Shown here one piece after another: positions 32,070 to 39,610 of a DNA stretch of 64,000 nt; position 1 is the stretch's first letter; every line of letters begins with the position of its first letter. Where the stretch lies: contig JAQZBU010000001.1 in the NCBI GenBank assembly GCA_029237735.1, forward strand, positions 1 through 64,000, written 5' to 3'. This DNA comes from Ramlibacter sp. Its GTDB lineage: Bacteria; Pseudomonadota; Gammaproteobacteria; Burkholderiales; Burkholderiaceae_C. The translations under genes were made by a program, and so were the position numbers. The notes under the pieces were generated by a model that was not told the DNA's origin, did no database searches, and saw only the letters and a program-made list of their open reading frames with translations.

Positions 32070-34349
32070 CTAGCTGCCGCTCGGCCGCCACGAATATGTT
32101 CGGGCGACGGTGTCGATGGTCAAGCGGATCGTCTCGCGAGGTTGCACCCCGCGCTCCGTGAGCTCGTGCGCCAGCCTGGCGATCTGCCCCTTCTTGTCGA
32201 TCCGGATGCGCAGGTCAGGGTCCTCATGGTGCAGATAGGTTCCCTGCACATGCAGGGCCGCGGAAACCGGTGCGTACACGTAGCGCTTCCCTTTCGTCGA
32301 CGAGGTTTGGTTCACGTCGAACTCGATCACGTCGGCAGCGGCGACGACCGCTCGAGCTGGGCTGGCCGGCAGCGGGAACACCCGGTTGCCGTACTTCGAA
32401 GATGTCTTTTCAATGGTGAACCGTCGCCCTCGCAGCGCATAGATCCCGTACCCAGGCTGGTAGATGTGGCTCGAGGACTTAAGCACCACGCCAAAAGTGA
32501 TCGGATTCAGCAGCTTTGAATCCACGATCGCATGCCGCAATTCCTTCCATGAGGCGATGCTTCCGAGAGACTCCAGTGTGCGGAATATCAACTTCTCTGA
32601 CTCGCCCTCCATCAACGAAAGCGGGTCGACGCCCTCGACGAGCCGGAAGTTGTCGTACTGGGCGACTGCCAGGTCGGGCTGCATCTCGAGCAGTTTTCGA
32701 AAAAGCCAGGGCGGGGGCATCGTGCCCCCGAATCGAGAAGAGTTTTCCCGGTTCATGACCTGGCGCCGACACGCCACCAGCCCAGCAAAGATGTCCGTGA
32801 TGTCCAGGCTGGTCGGAAAGGCCACGGCAAGCATCTTGCGGACCTCGGTGAACACCGGTGCGTCGCCAGCCCCGTGCAGTGTGCCCCAGCCCGCGTCCCG
32901 ATTGACCCAGCGAAACTGCTCGCAGCTGTCGATCACCGCTTCAACTTCCGCGTGGGAAATGTACGCCTTGAGCTCCTCACTGACGTCGCCCGCAACCGCC
33001 ACCACGTGAAAGGCCCCAGCCCGCGCAATCATCGCGCGGGCCGAGCGCAGGATCGCAGTCACGTCAGGTACGGCCAGTCGCGTGCTCCAACACCCTACCC
33101 TGAGGCCGTAAGCCGGGTAGACAACACCTGAGATCACCCATCCTTCGCGGGGCTCCCCCAGTACCGCGCGCGCGGCCGTTATGGCGCCGACAGGCGCTTG
33201 CCCGCCGAGGTCCGCGGCGAACGTCTTCGCGAGACTCGCGATCGACGCGAGCGGGACTTTATGGACAGCCTCGGCAAACCGTCGTAGGGCTGGCGCATAG
33301 ACCGTACCTTCCGTCACTTGCCCTTCAAAGCCGGCCTGCAGTTGCCGCACTCGTTCCCGCGTAATTCCGCTGCCCTCACCACACTCCTCAAGGGTCAGGA
33401 CCTCACCGCTCAACCCATATCGGCCGGCAACGATGTCGACCGCTTTCAACAAGCCAGCGTTTCGAGGCAGCACGGCCTCGATCAGCGCCCGCACTTCTTC
33501 AGCCGTGGTCATCGCGGCCGCCTGATCAAGCGCTTCCTCCAACCAGGCCCATGTGACCTTGAGCGGCTCGCTGGCAGAGGTCTTGACCGAGTCAGCAACT
33601 TGTCGCGGCGACTGACCGTCCAGCGGAAGCAGGCCGTTCACACGCAGCAACGCCCAGCCGAACCTAGGGTCCTTTGCCGTCACCACCCCACCGTCCTCCA
33701 GGGTGAGGCGCACGTCAGTTGGGGCTACCGTGCGGAGCTTGCGCCACTTAGCCGGTGGGCCGAGCGGATGCCAGATGGAAAAGGGGTGCCGGCGTTGAGC
33801 AAGCCGCGATTTCTTGTTTTCTTCGTCGAGCGGTGAAGAACGAGTTTGGTTGCGGCGGAGAGCTTTCGCAGGGACTTCCAGCAGCTCGAGGGCATCAAGG
33901 TGCAAGGTCGGCCCAGGGACTTCTACACTGCGGTCGGCGCACTGCAGAAGCCGATTCGGGCGCCGGCCGATGAAAGGCATCGCATCTGCGATAGTCAAGG
34001 TCTCGGGCTGCGAGCTGCGAGGCGTTCCATGGCGGCTCAGGTGAAATCGCACTTCGGAGACTGCCCCTGCACGGACCGGCGATTTCAAAAGCATTTCAGG
34101 AAGCGTCAGGTGCGCAAGCGGCTCGCGCAGCTTGCGCCTGAGTGCCTCCTCGTACGCCTTAGCCAGACGTTTGTCTAGGGCGGCGACGACCAAAGGATCT
34201 GACAGTGCAACGATTGGCAGCGGCAGGGCCCACCCGGGCGCATCCAGCTTCCATGGGAACGCGGCCGCAATAACCGCCGGCAGTGGCAGCCACTCACCGG
34301 ACGAGTCCTCGTTCGTGCTCTGCTGCACCAGCTGGCTATAGTCGTTCAT
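32070..34349 (-). CDS. large protein with sigma region 4-like helix-turn-helix
   Basis: 759 aa from the ATG at 34349 (CAGG upstream). Near residues 316-336 the string TLEECGEGSGITRERVRQLQ matches sigma-70 region 4, the -35-recognising helix-turn-helix with the 'G.TRERVRQ' signature. No region 2 is visible, so it is not a normal sigma factor. The N-terminal 130 residues (ALDKRLAKAYEEALRRKLRE, PEMLLKSPVRAGAV) and the C-terminal 350 residues are unassigned; SWKELRHAIVDSKLLNPITFG near the end resembles a winged helix. Proteins of this 'sigma factor-like HTH' type turn up in mobile DNA next to restriction or defence genes. It is divergent from the membrane gene across a large palindrome. Confidence 0.5.
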   Translation of the reverse strand: MNDYSQLVQQSTNEDSSGEWLPLPAVIAAAFPWKLDAPGWALPLPIVALSDPLVVAALDKRLAKAYEEALRRKLREPLAHLTLPEMLLKSPVRAGAVSEVRFHLSRHGTPRSSQPETLTIADAMPFIGRRPNRLLQCADRSVEVPGPTLHLDALELLEVPAKALRRNQTRSSPLDEENKKSRLAQRRHPFSIWHPLGPPAKWRKLRTVAPTDVRLTLEDGGVVTAKDPRFGWALLRVNGLLPLDGQSPRQVADSVKTSASEPLKVTWAWLEEALDQAAAMTTAEEVRALIEAVLPRNAGLLKAVDIVAGRYGLSGEVLTLEECGEGSGITRERVRQLQAGFEGQVTEGTVYAPALRRFAEAVHKVPLASIASLAKTFAADLGGQAPVGAITAARAVLGEPREGWVISGVVYPAYGLRVGCWSTRLAVPDVTAILRSARAMIARAGAFHVVAVAGDVSEELKAYISHAEVEAVIDSCEQFRWVNRDAGWGTLHGAGDAPVFTEVRKMLAVAFPTSLDITDIFAGLVACRRQVMNRENSSRFGGTMPPPWLFRKLLEMQPDLAVAQYDNFRLVEGVDPLSLMEGESEKLIFRTLESLGSIASWKELRHAIVDSKLLNPITFGVVLKSSSHIYQPGYGIYALRGRRFTIEKTSSKYGNRVFPLPASPARAVVAAADVIEFDVNQTSSTKGKRYVYAPVSAALHVQGTYLHHEDPDLRIRIDKKGQIARLAHELTERGVQPRETIRLTIDTVARTYSWRPSGS

Positions 34350-34371
34350 GATCGCCTGCAAATTATGGCTC

Positions 34372-34391
34372 TAGAGGCACACGTGCCTCTA
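34372..34391. promoter_or_regulatory. 20-bp palindrome between divergent genes
   Basis: TAGAGGCAC-AC-GTGCCTCTA: two perfect 9-bp arms around 2 bp, placed 23 bp upstream of the minus-strand helix-turn-helix gene and 78 bp before the plus-strand membrane gene. Its position upstream of both genes makes an operator much more likely than a terminator. Confidence 0.55.
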
Positions 34392-34468
34392 TCCATGTGC
34401 CAGGGTGGGGTTGAGTGAGCGCTTTAATTGCGCAACAATGGACGTTGCGAAATACAAAGACGCCGTCC

Positions 34469-34987
34469 ATGACCTTCAACGTCATATCCATCTGGACCCC
34501 CCAATTCAGCGTACTCGACCTACTGGAGTGGTCCGGATCGCTGGTTGGCCTCACCGGCGCCCTCCTCCTAGCGGTCAACATGAAGGTGTCCCGATGGGGC
34601 TGGGTCGCATTTCTCGTCTCGAACGTGATTCTCATCGCCCTGATGATCGGACTCCAGCGCCGGGGCCTTCTCGTTCTGCAGGTGGGGTTTCTGGTCAGCA
34701 GCCTCCTCGGCATCTGGCGGGGCTTCGCTAAGCGCCCGGTGCGGGTGGTTTCGCATGAACCGCCGGCACCGGTGTACCTTGCCGCCGGCCGGATCCAGGT
34801 CGACCTGCATGTCCACGAGGACGGCCAATTCATCAAGCGAAGCTCGATCTCCTACGACGCCGATCAGGTCAGTTCGGTAATGGTCGAACGCTGGCTCGAG
34901 CAGCGCAACCTGGTGGCCATGCCCGCCAGTGTCGATTTCAGGCCCCGCGCACCGGTACCTGCGCCGCCTGGCGCCACGCCGTCTTGA
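34469..34987 (+). CDS. small membrane protein (PnuC-like hydrophobic core)
   Basis: 172 aa from the ATG at 34469; a GTG at 34415 with GGGG upstream is an alternative. Three hydrophobic segments (about 13-35 VLDLLEWSGSLVGLTGALLL, 40-60 WGWVAFLVSNVILIALMI, 65-82 VLQVGFLVSSLLGIWRGF) resemble the short PnuC-like module seen in phage and plasmid proteins. A soluble C-terminal part follows (VDLHVHEDGQFIKRSSISYDADQ). Transport activity is unlikely for so short a protein; no function is assigned. Confidence 0.5.
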   Translation: MTFNVISIWTPQFSVLDLLEWSGSLVGLTGALLLAVNMKVSRWGWVAFLVSNVILIALMIGLQRRGLLVLQVGFLVSSLLGIWRGFAKRPVRVVSHEPPAPVYLAAGRIQVDLHVHEDGQFIKRSSISYDADQVSSVMVERWLEQRNLVAMPASVDFRPRAPVPAPPGATPS

Positions 34988-34996
34988 GTTCCAAGG

Positions 34997-35926
34997 ATGT
35001 CGTCCGTCCCCACAGCCATACCGGCTACTGGTCGCCACGTTCGCGGTAGCCCGGCAACCAGTAGCAGCATGCCCGCTGCGGTCATGCTTCAAAATCCTGC
35101 CAGTTGCGAAACCCGCACCGTCCGGCTGGCCGCGACCGTCGCGCCGGAGCGGATCGACGTGCAAAGCTGCACCGCGGCCCAACTCAGGGAGCGGGCGACG
35201 CTTCTCCGTTCGGGCCTGTGCCTTCCTGTCGGCAGCGTCGAATACGTGCGCCTCGCGATGCAGGTTGCCGGCATTTCCGAGCCGGCCTTCAGCTGCTATC
35301 CCGGCCGGCTCGCCACGTATATGTGCGAGCGCCCTTGGCGCACCACCCTCGGCGCCGCGCTCGCGAGCCCCAAACCGGTGTTCATCAAGCCCCAGCGGGT
35401 CAAGGTGTTCGACGGGTTCGTCTACAACCCCACGGGGTTCGACCTCGCCGCCAGCGCCGAGAAGTGGCGCCTGGTTCGACTCGATGTTCCGAAGGCGGTC
35501 CAGGAAGACGCCGCTGCGTATCAAGAGCACCTCGCCGGCGTGAACAAGCTCGATCCGGCCTTGGCCGTCTGGTGCGCTCATCCTTGCACGTTTGCGAGCG
35601 AGTGGCGCTACTACCTTCAAGCAGGTCGCGTTCTGGGTTTCGCGCGCTACGACGATGGGCCAGACGATGCACCAGAGCCAAATGACCTGGACGTGACCAG
35701 CATCATGGCGGACGCGCCGGTGGACGCGATCTGCAGCTTGGACGTGGGCGTCTCCGCCGACGGCGGCACCTGGCTGATTGAGTTAAATGACGCCTGGGCG
35801 CTGGGCTACTACCGCGGCGACTCAACCCCGACACCTCGTGCCTACCTCGGCATGCTCTGGGCGCGCTGGCAGCAGCTGGTGGCCAGCTCGGGAGTGCCAG
35901 GGAGCTGCGGCGCCACGCAGCGATGA
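34997..35926 (+). CDS. ATP-grasp domain protein (DUF4343-like)
   Basis: Up to 309 aa from the ATG at 34997; the ATG at 35069 may be the true start. The pattern LCLPVGSVEYVRLAM, KPVFIKPQRVKVFDGFV, ASEWRYYLQAGRVLGFARYDDG and WLIELNDAWALGYYRGD is that of DUF4343-type ATP-grasp proteins. The Lys of FIKP binds ATP, and the E-L-N of the last motif binds Mg. ATP-grasp enzymes join a carboxylate to an amine or thiol; the substrate here is unknown. It overlaps the next, secreted-protein gene by 4 nt (ATGA). Confidence 0.6.
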   Translation: MSSVPTAIPATGRHVRGSPATSSSMPAAVMLQNPASCETRTVRLAATVAPERIDVQSCTAAQLRERATLLRSGLCLPVGSVEYVRLAMQVAGISEPAFSCYPGRLATYMCERPWRTTLGAALASPKPVFIKPQRVKVFDGFVYNPTGFDLAASAEKWRLVRLDVPKAVQEDAAAYQEHLAGVNKLDPALAVWCAHPCTFASEWRYYLQAGRVLGFARYDDGPDDAPEPNDLDVTSIMADAPVDAICSLDVGVSADGGTWLIELNDAWALGYYRGDSTPTPRAYLGMLWARWQQLVASSGVPGSCGATQR

Positions 35927-36471
35927 ATCCGCTTCGCCAATTCAACTGGAGAGTTGCCCTGGTCCGGATATTCGGGCTCTGGCTCACTCTGTGCGCCGCC
36001 GGCGCCGCGGGACAGGGCGCGTCCACCGCAGCCGAACCGCCGCCAGGGCTCGGGCCATTGAGTCGGTACCGAATGTCGTCGCCGCTCTTACTCGGTCGCT
36101 TCGGCACGCCGATACCGGCTGGCCACCCGCTACTCGGCAGTTGGCGAGGCAGCCACCTTCACGAGGAGTGCTCCGCCGAGATCGTGGTGCTCTCCGATGG
36201 CACGAAGTCCGCGCAATCAGCTGGCGTTCACAGTCGGTCTCACGTCATCGTTTCCGAGTTTCCGAGCCGCGGGAGACTGTACAGATTGGCGGACCGCATG
36301 GTCGAAGGCACAGCGCCAAATTGCTCTGGGCTTCAGGCGCACGCCGGCGAGGTGCTCGTGCAAGTTGTGCGCATTCATCCGGACGGCAGTCGATTCCTGC
36401 TCTGCGACGGCGAGGAGATGGTGCAGTGCTTCGCGGAGTTCTACCGGATCGTCGGCGAAGGCGCGCGCTGA
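35923..36471 (+). CDS. secreted hypothetical protein
   Basis: 182 aa with an N-terminal signal peptide (about 1-30, basic start then ALVRIFGLWLTLCAAGAAG). The mature part is beta-rich with three Cys (HEECSAEIVVLSDG, NCSGLQAH, LLCDGEEMVQC), consistent with a periplasmic, disulfide-containing small domain. The ATGA overlap with the ATP-grasp gene shows co-translation. Not recognised. Confidence 0.5.
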   Translation: MNPLRQFNWRVALVRIFGLWLTLCAAGAAGQGASTAAEPPPGLGPLSRYRMSSPLLLGRFGTPIPAGHPLLGSWRGSHLHEECSAEIVVLSDGTKSAQSAGVHSRSHVIVSEFPSRGRLYRLADRMVEGTAPNCSGLQAHAGEVLVQVVRIHPDGSRFLLCDGEEMVQCFAEFYRIVGEGAR

Positions 36472-36517
36472 CTGGAATCTGCGGATGCGGGACTGTAGGG
36501 GTGTTGCCCGCAACAAA

Positions 36518-37159
36518 CTACCGCTGGACGCCTGCCAGGACGTCAGGAAACCACTCGAACATCTGCTGGCAAAGCTGCACGCCCCCGCCGGCCTTGATCT
36601 GCCGCGAAACCGAGGATCCGGGGTTCGCGATGTCGTTGTTTAGTGCCGCGCCAATGCTCTGTTTCAAGTTTTCAAGCGGCATGAACCCGCGCTTGTCGTT
36701 GTGGCCAAACAGGGGGCGACCCAAGGGCTCACCGGACTTCAGCTTGTAGACCAGCCAGATCCAGTGACCCGCCGGGCTGCCCATGCGGTCCATCACGGCC
36801 GTCCAGGTGGCCGCTTCGGTGACCGCGCAAGCCGCGGCGGTGAGCGCCATCTGTGCGTCCCGATGGTCCATCGGCACGTGGCGCTTTCCGCATTCGAGGA
36901 TCGCCATGCCGGCCGCGCCAGCCACGATGCCTGGCTTCAGCTTGGACTTGGACAGCTCCCGCTTGGCCCTCAGCAGTTCCGCGCTCGTCGTCGAGCCTGC
37001 GGAGATCCAAAGCGTGGACGTGTCGACCAGGTATAGACAGGTGTCGTGCGTGGCGAGCATGGTGCCGACCTGGGCACCGTCGTTTCCCATGCCGATGGTC
37101 CAGCCCGGGTTCAGTTGCTGCGCTACATCGATCCAGAATCGTTCTTCCGCATCCTTCAT
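36518..37159 (-). CDS. hypothetical protein
   Basis: 213 aa from the ATG at 37159, selected for GGAAGGAG upstream. The sequence (QVGTMLATHDTCLYLVDTSTLWISAG, LKPGIVAGAAGMAILECGKRHV) looks like a compact alpha/beta protein without a signal peptide despite some hydrophobic stretches. No motif recognised. It converges with the secreted-protein gene. Confidence 0.4.
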   Translation of the reverse strand: MKDAEERFWIDVAQQLNPGWTIGMGNDGAQVGTMLATHDTCLYLVDTSTLWISAGSTTSAELLRAKRELSKSKLKPGIVAGAAGMAILECGKRHVPMDHRDAQMALTAAACAVTEAATWTAVMDRMGSPAGHWIWLVYKLKSGEPLGRPLFGHNDKRGFMPLENLKQSIGAALNNDIANPGSSVSRQIKAGGGVQLCQQMFEWFPDVLAGVQR

Positions 37160-37247
37160 CCTTGCTCCTTCCGAGAATGCCGCCGTCCATTTTGCCAATC
37201 TTCAGCTGATGAGCGATTGGGTGCGCCTAATCGGGATCGACGTGCGG

Positions 37248-38225
37248 TCAGGAAGCCTTGTCAAGCAGCCAGCCCGTGAGGCCGCCGCGCACCGCCTGGG
37301 TGGCCAGGTGGTCGATGCCCCAGAACACGAAGCTCTCGTCAGCATCGTCCTTCACCCAAGCCTCAAAGGCGCTGTCGGAGGTGTGCGTGACGAAGTAGAA
37401 CCGTGCGAAGCCCTGCATGTCCGCAAACTTCTCTTTGTAGGCTCTCCAGTCCGAGCGTTTGGCCTTGGACTTCACCTGCACGGCAATTCGCTCGGAAGTA
37501 ACAGGCGAGATGAGGTCCAGGTCGATATCCTTTTCGGTGCCTCCGGCCACGCCGACGCGCTGCCACCCTGATTGGCGGAATATCAGGTCGACCAGGATCT
37601 CAAGGTCCTTTGGCTGCAAGGATCGGATGATCGGAAGAAGCGCGGCCTGCAGTTGCTCGTACGCGGCCTGCGCCGCAGCCACGTGTGGCTCGACCGTGCC
37701 GTTGATCTTGTGGAGCAGGTAGTCCAGCTCACGTACAGTGCAGATCGTCCCCTGGAACATCTGCAAGGCCAGCAGCTTGCCGCTCAGTTTGCCTTTGATG
37801 AGCGGCTGGCCATTGATGTCTCGGTCACTCCACTTTCCAATCGCGGGCCTGGTCTTTTCCGCGTTTGGAGATTGAGCTCCTTGCGCACCCGATGACATGT
37901 CGTGGACAGATATCCGGGGCTCGGAAAAACACCACCACAACCGGTCCGAGTGGAACGTGACCCACAGCACGTCACTCGCTGCCGTGTAGAACTCCTTCAC
38001 CTGATTCAGGTGCCGCGTCACCGCGCCTTGATCGCTGGAGTATTGGTGCAGGGCATTCTCCACCGCCTTCCAGTCGCCGGCGACGCACCTGTCGTGCGGG
38101 ATCCTGTGGTAGCCAAACCGCAGCGTCCCGCTGGCAATGCACTCCGGTTCCCAGTCGCCCCCCTCACCCAGCTTGATGTAGAGAGCGCGCCTCGCGGTGA
38201 CGATTCCAGGCGGCGGCGATTTCAT
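37248..38225 (-). CDS. Mrr-like restriction endonuclease-fold protein
   Basis: 325 aa from the ATG at 38225. The C-terminal domain (about 205-300) begins LQPKDLEILVDLIFRQSGW and continues with EKDIDLDLISP (D235/D237) and IAVQVKSKAK (Q250-x-K252), the D...(Q/E)xK core of Mrr-type nucleases that cut modified or foreign DNA. The first 200 residues are unassigned and may recognise the target. The start overlaps the stop of the upstream 129-aa gene (ATGA), making a two-gene unit that could be a small restriction or defence system. Confidence 0.6.
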   Translation of the reverse strand: MKSPPPGIVTARRALYIKLGEGGDWEPECIASGTLRFGYHRIPHDRCVAGDWKAVENALHQYSSDQGAVTRHLNQVKEFYTAASDVLWVTFHSDRLWWCFSEPRISVHDMSSGAQGAQSPNAEKTRPAIGKWSDRDINGQPLIKGKLSGKLLALQMFQGTICTVRELDYLLHKINGTVEPHVAAAQAAYEQLQAALLPIIRSLQPKDLEILVDLIFRQSGWQRVGVAGGTEKDIDLDLISPVTSERIAVQVKSKAKRSDWRAYKEKFADMQGFARFYFVTHTSDSAFEAWVKDDADESFVFWGIDHLATQAVRGGLTGWLLDKAS

Positions 38226-38611
38226 GACGCCCCCGCGCCGGCGGCGAACGGGACGAACCCGCGGTTGAGCATTGGCAGTTTCAAGCCCCCTCGAAGCATG
38301 TCCACGGCATGCTGGTTCACCTGGGTCTGGGCAACATCCCGCGGCGCGTCGGGAATGCGCAAATCGAGAACGTTGCTGCATAGGCGCGCATGCAGATAGA
38401 TCAGCCCCGCGGCCGTGACCGCTTCCTGGGACCACGTATCGGCCTGGCCCGCCACAAGGCGACTGGTGGGGTCGTCAAGGTGCTTCTGCAACTTGGAGCA
38501 CATGGCGTGAGTCGCGGGAACCGCGGGAAGGCGTCGAAGGTAGTCGAGCGCCTCCTGCAGCATGGCCAGGGTGGCCCGATGCTTTTCGTCAGTACTGATG
38601 CTGTCGCTCAT
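38222..38611 (-). CDS. hypothetical helical partner of the Mrr-like gene
   Basis: 129 aa, almost all helical (TLAMLQEALDYLRRLPAVPATHAMCSKLQKHL, AVTAAGLIYLHARLCSNVLDL). No motif recognised. The ATGA overlap with the Mrr-like nuclease gene downstream suggests equal expression of the two, as in toxin/immunity or two-subunit arrangements. Confidence 0.45.
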   Translation of the reverse strand: MSDSISTDEKHRATLAMLQEALDYLRRLPAVPATHAMCSKLQKHLDDPTSRLVAGQADTWSQEAVTAAGLIYLHARLCSNVLDLRIPDAPRDVAQTQVNQHAVDMLRGGLKLPMLNRGFVPFAAGAGAS

Positions 38612-38690
38612 GGGAGTCCGTCGGCGAGTTTGGCGGCAAGCCTAGCACGGCGGGATCGCCGCCCCGCCAGGGGTCGGCCGCGCCCCGGGG

Positions 38691-39359
38691 TCAGTTCCTT
38701 TGGCGCGCCCGTTCGGGCAACCGGCACTCGAGGAGCGCGCTCGCCGCGGCGATGTCCGCAGCCATCTGCGGCAGCATGGCCTCCGTCTCTGGTCCGGTAA
38801 CCAGCACCTGAACAGCGCCCAGCACGGCTAGGTGGGCACGGCCCAGCGCCCGGCACTCATTGGGGCTGATCTCCCTTTTGCTTGCGAGCTTCACCACCAG
38901 GTTCACAAACTCGGCGACGCGCGTCATTGCAGCGGTGAACTTCGTAAGCTGCTCGGAGCTGGTGGTAATACTGCATAGCACGGTGAGCGTGCCGAAACGC
39001 CGCAAGGCCGCGCGCAACAGAACCTCCGGGTCGTCCGAGACGACGCTCGGCGGGGGCAGCTTCAGGAACTTGAAACCCGGCCCCACCATTGCCTCGAGGG
39101 GTGCGATGCTGCCGGTGATCTTCATGATCTCCTGCGCATCTTCCACCCCCAGCTTCGGGGCGGCTTTGTAGTCGCCCGGCTTCACGAGGCTGTCGATCTC
39201 CTGGCGCAGTCGCTTGGCAGTCTTGTTCATGCGCTTGCCGACCTCCTCGAAGCCGCCCGGGTGCGCTTCGATCGCGGTGACAAATGCGACGTGCATAGCC
39301 AGGCAGTGCGCGCGGTGAGCGGCCTCGTCAAAGGCGTGTATTTCGGCGGGTGGCGCCAT
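38691..39359 (-). CDS. hypothetical protein, possible CII-like regulator
   Basis: 222 aa, helical. The opening (HCLAMHVAFVTAIEAHPGGFEEVGKRMNKTAKRLRQEID) faintly recalls the Pro-Gly-Gly segment and helix-turn-helix of phage CII-type regulators; the similarity is weak and not relied upon. Further on are LLRAALRRFGTLTVLCSI and LGRAHLAVLGAVQVLVTGPE. It is divergent from the Mrr-fusion gene at 39611. Confidence 0.35.
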   Translation of the reverse strand: MAPPAEIHAFDEAAHRAHCLAMHVAFVTAIEAHPGGFEEVGKRMNKTAKRLRQEIDSLVKPGDYKAAPKLGVEDAQEIMKITGSIAPLEAMVGPGFKFLKLPPPSVVSDDPEVLLRAALRRFGTLTVLCSITTSSEQLTKFTAAMTRVAEFVNLVVKLASKREISPNECRALGRAHLAVLGAVQVLVTGPETEAMLPQMAADIAAASALLECRLPERARQRN

Positions 39360-39502
39360 GCGGGTTTTTCCTTGAATTGGGCGGGGCCGGCGCTTCCTGG
39401 CCCCGGCGCAAGTCCAATTGTCCCGCTCGACCCGCCTGAGCGCTATGGCGATCTTTCGTGAAATTGGCTATTGACAAGGCGCCGCGCGGACACCCTGCTG
39501 GC

Positions 39503-39530
39503 TTGGCACGGCCGCGAACCTCCTTACACT
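39503..39530 (+). promoter_or_regulatory. sigma-70-like promoter for the Mrr-fusion gene
   Basis: TTGGCA (39503-39508) and TACACT (39525-39530) with a 16-bp spacer, 80 bp upstream of the GTG at 39611. The rest of the 250-bp divergent gap 39360-39610 has an imperfect inverted repeat around 39376-39419 (AATTGG...CCAATT outer arms, GGGGCC/GGCCCC inner) and no gene. Confidence 0.45.
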
Positions 39531-39610
39531 GACGCCGAGCCACATGGAAAGTAGGTGGTTTGCAGAATCGCGCCGGCTGCAGCTGCGGCGCTACACGGGC
39601 GGAGCGGCAA

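Noticed and set aside
31861-32073. 70-codon plus-strand frame in the AT-rich gap
   Set aside because: No ribosome site, composition unlike neighbouring genes, and it spans the direct repeats and palindrome of a likely control region.
39376-39419. Imperfect GC-rich inverted repeat as a terminator
   Set aside because: It sits between two divergent genes, upstream of both, so termination makes little sense; it is only mentioned as part of the control region.
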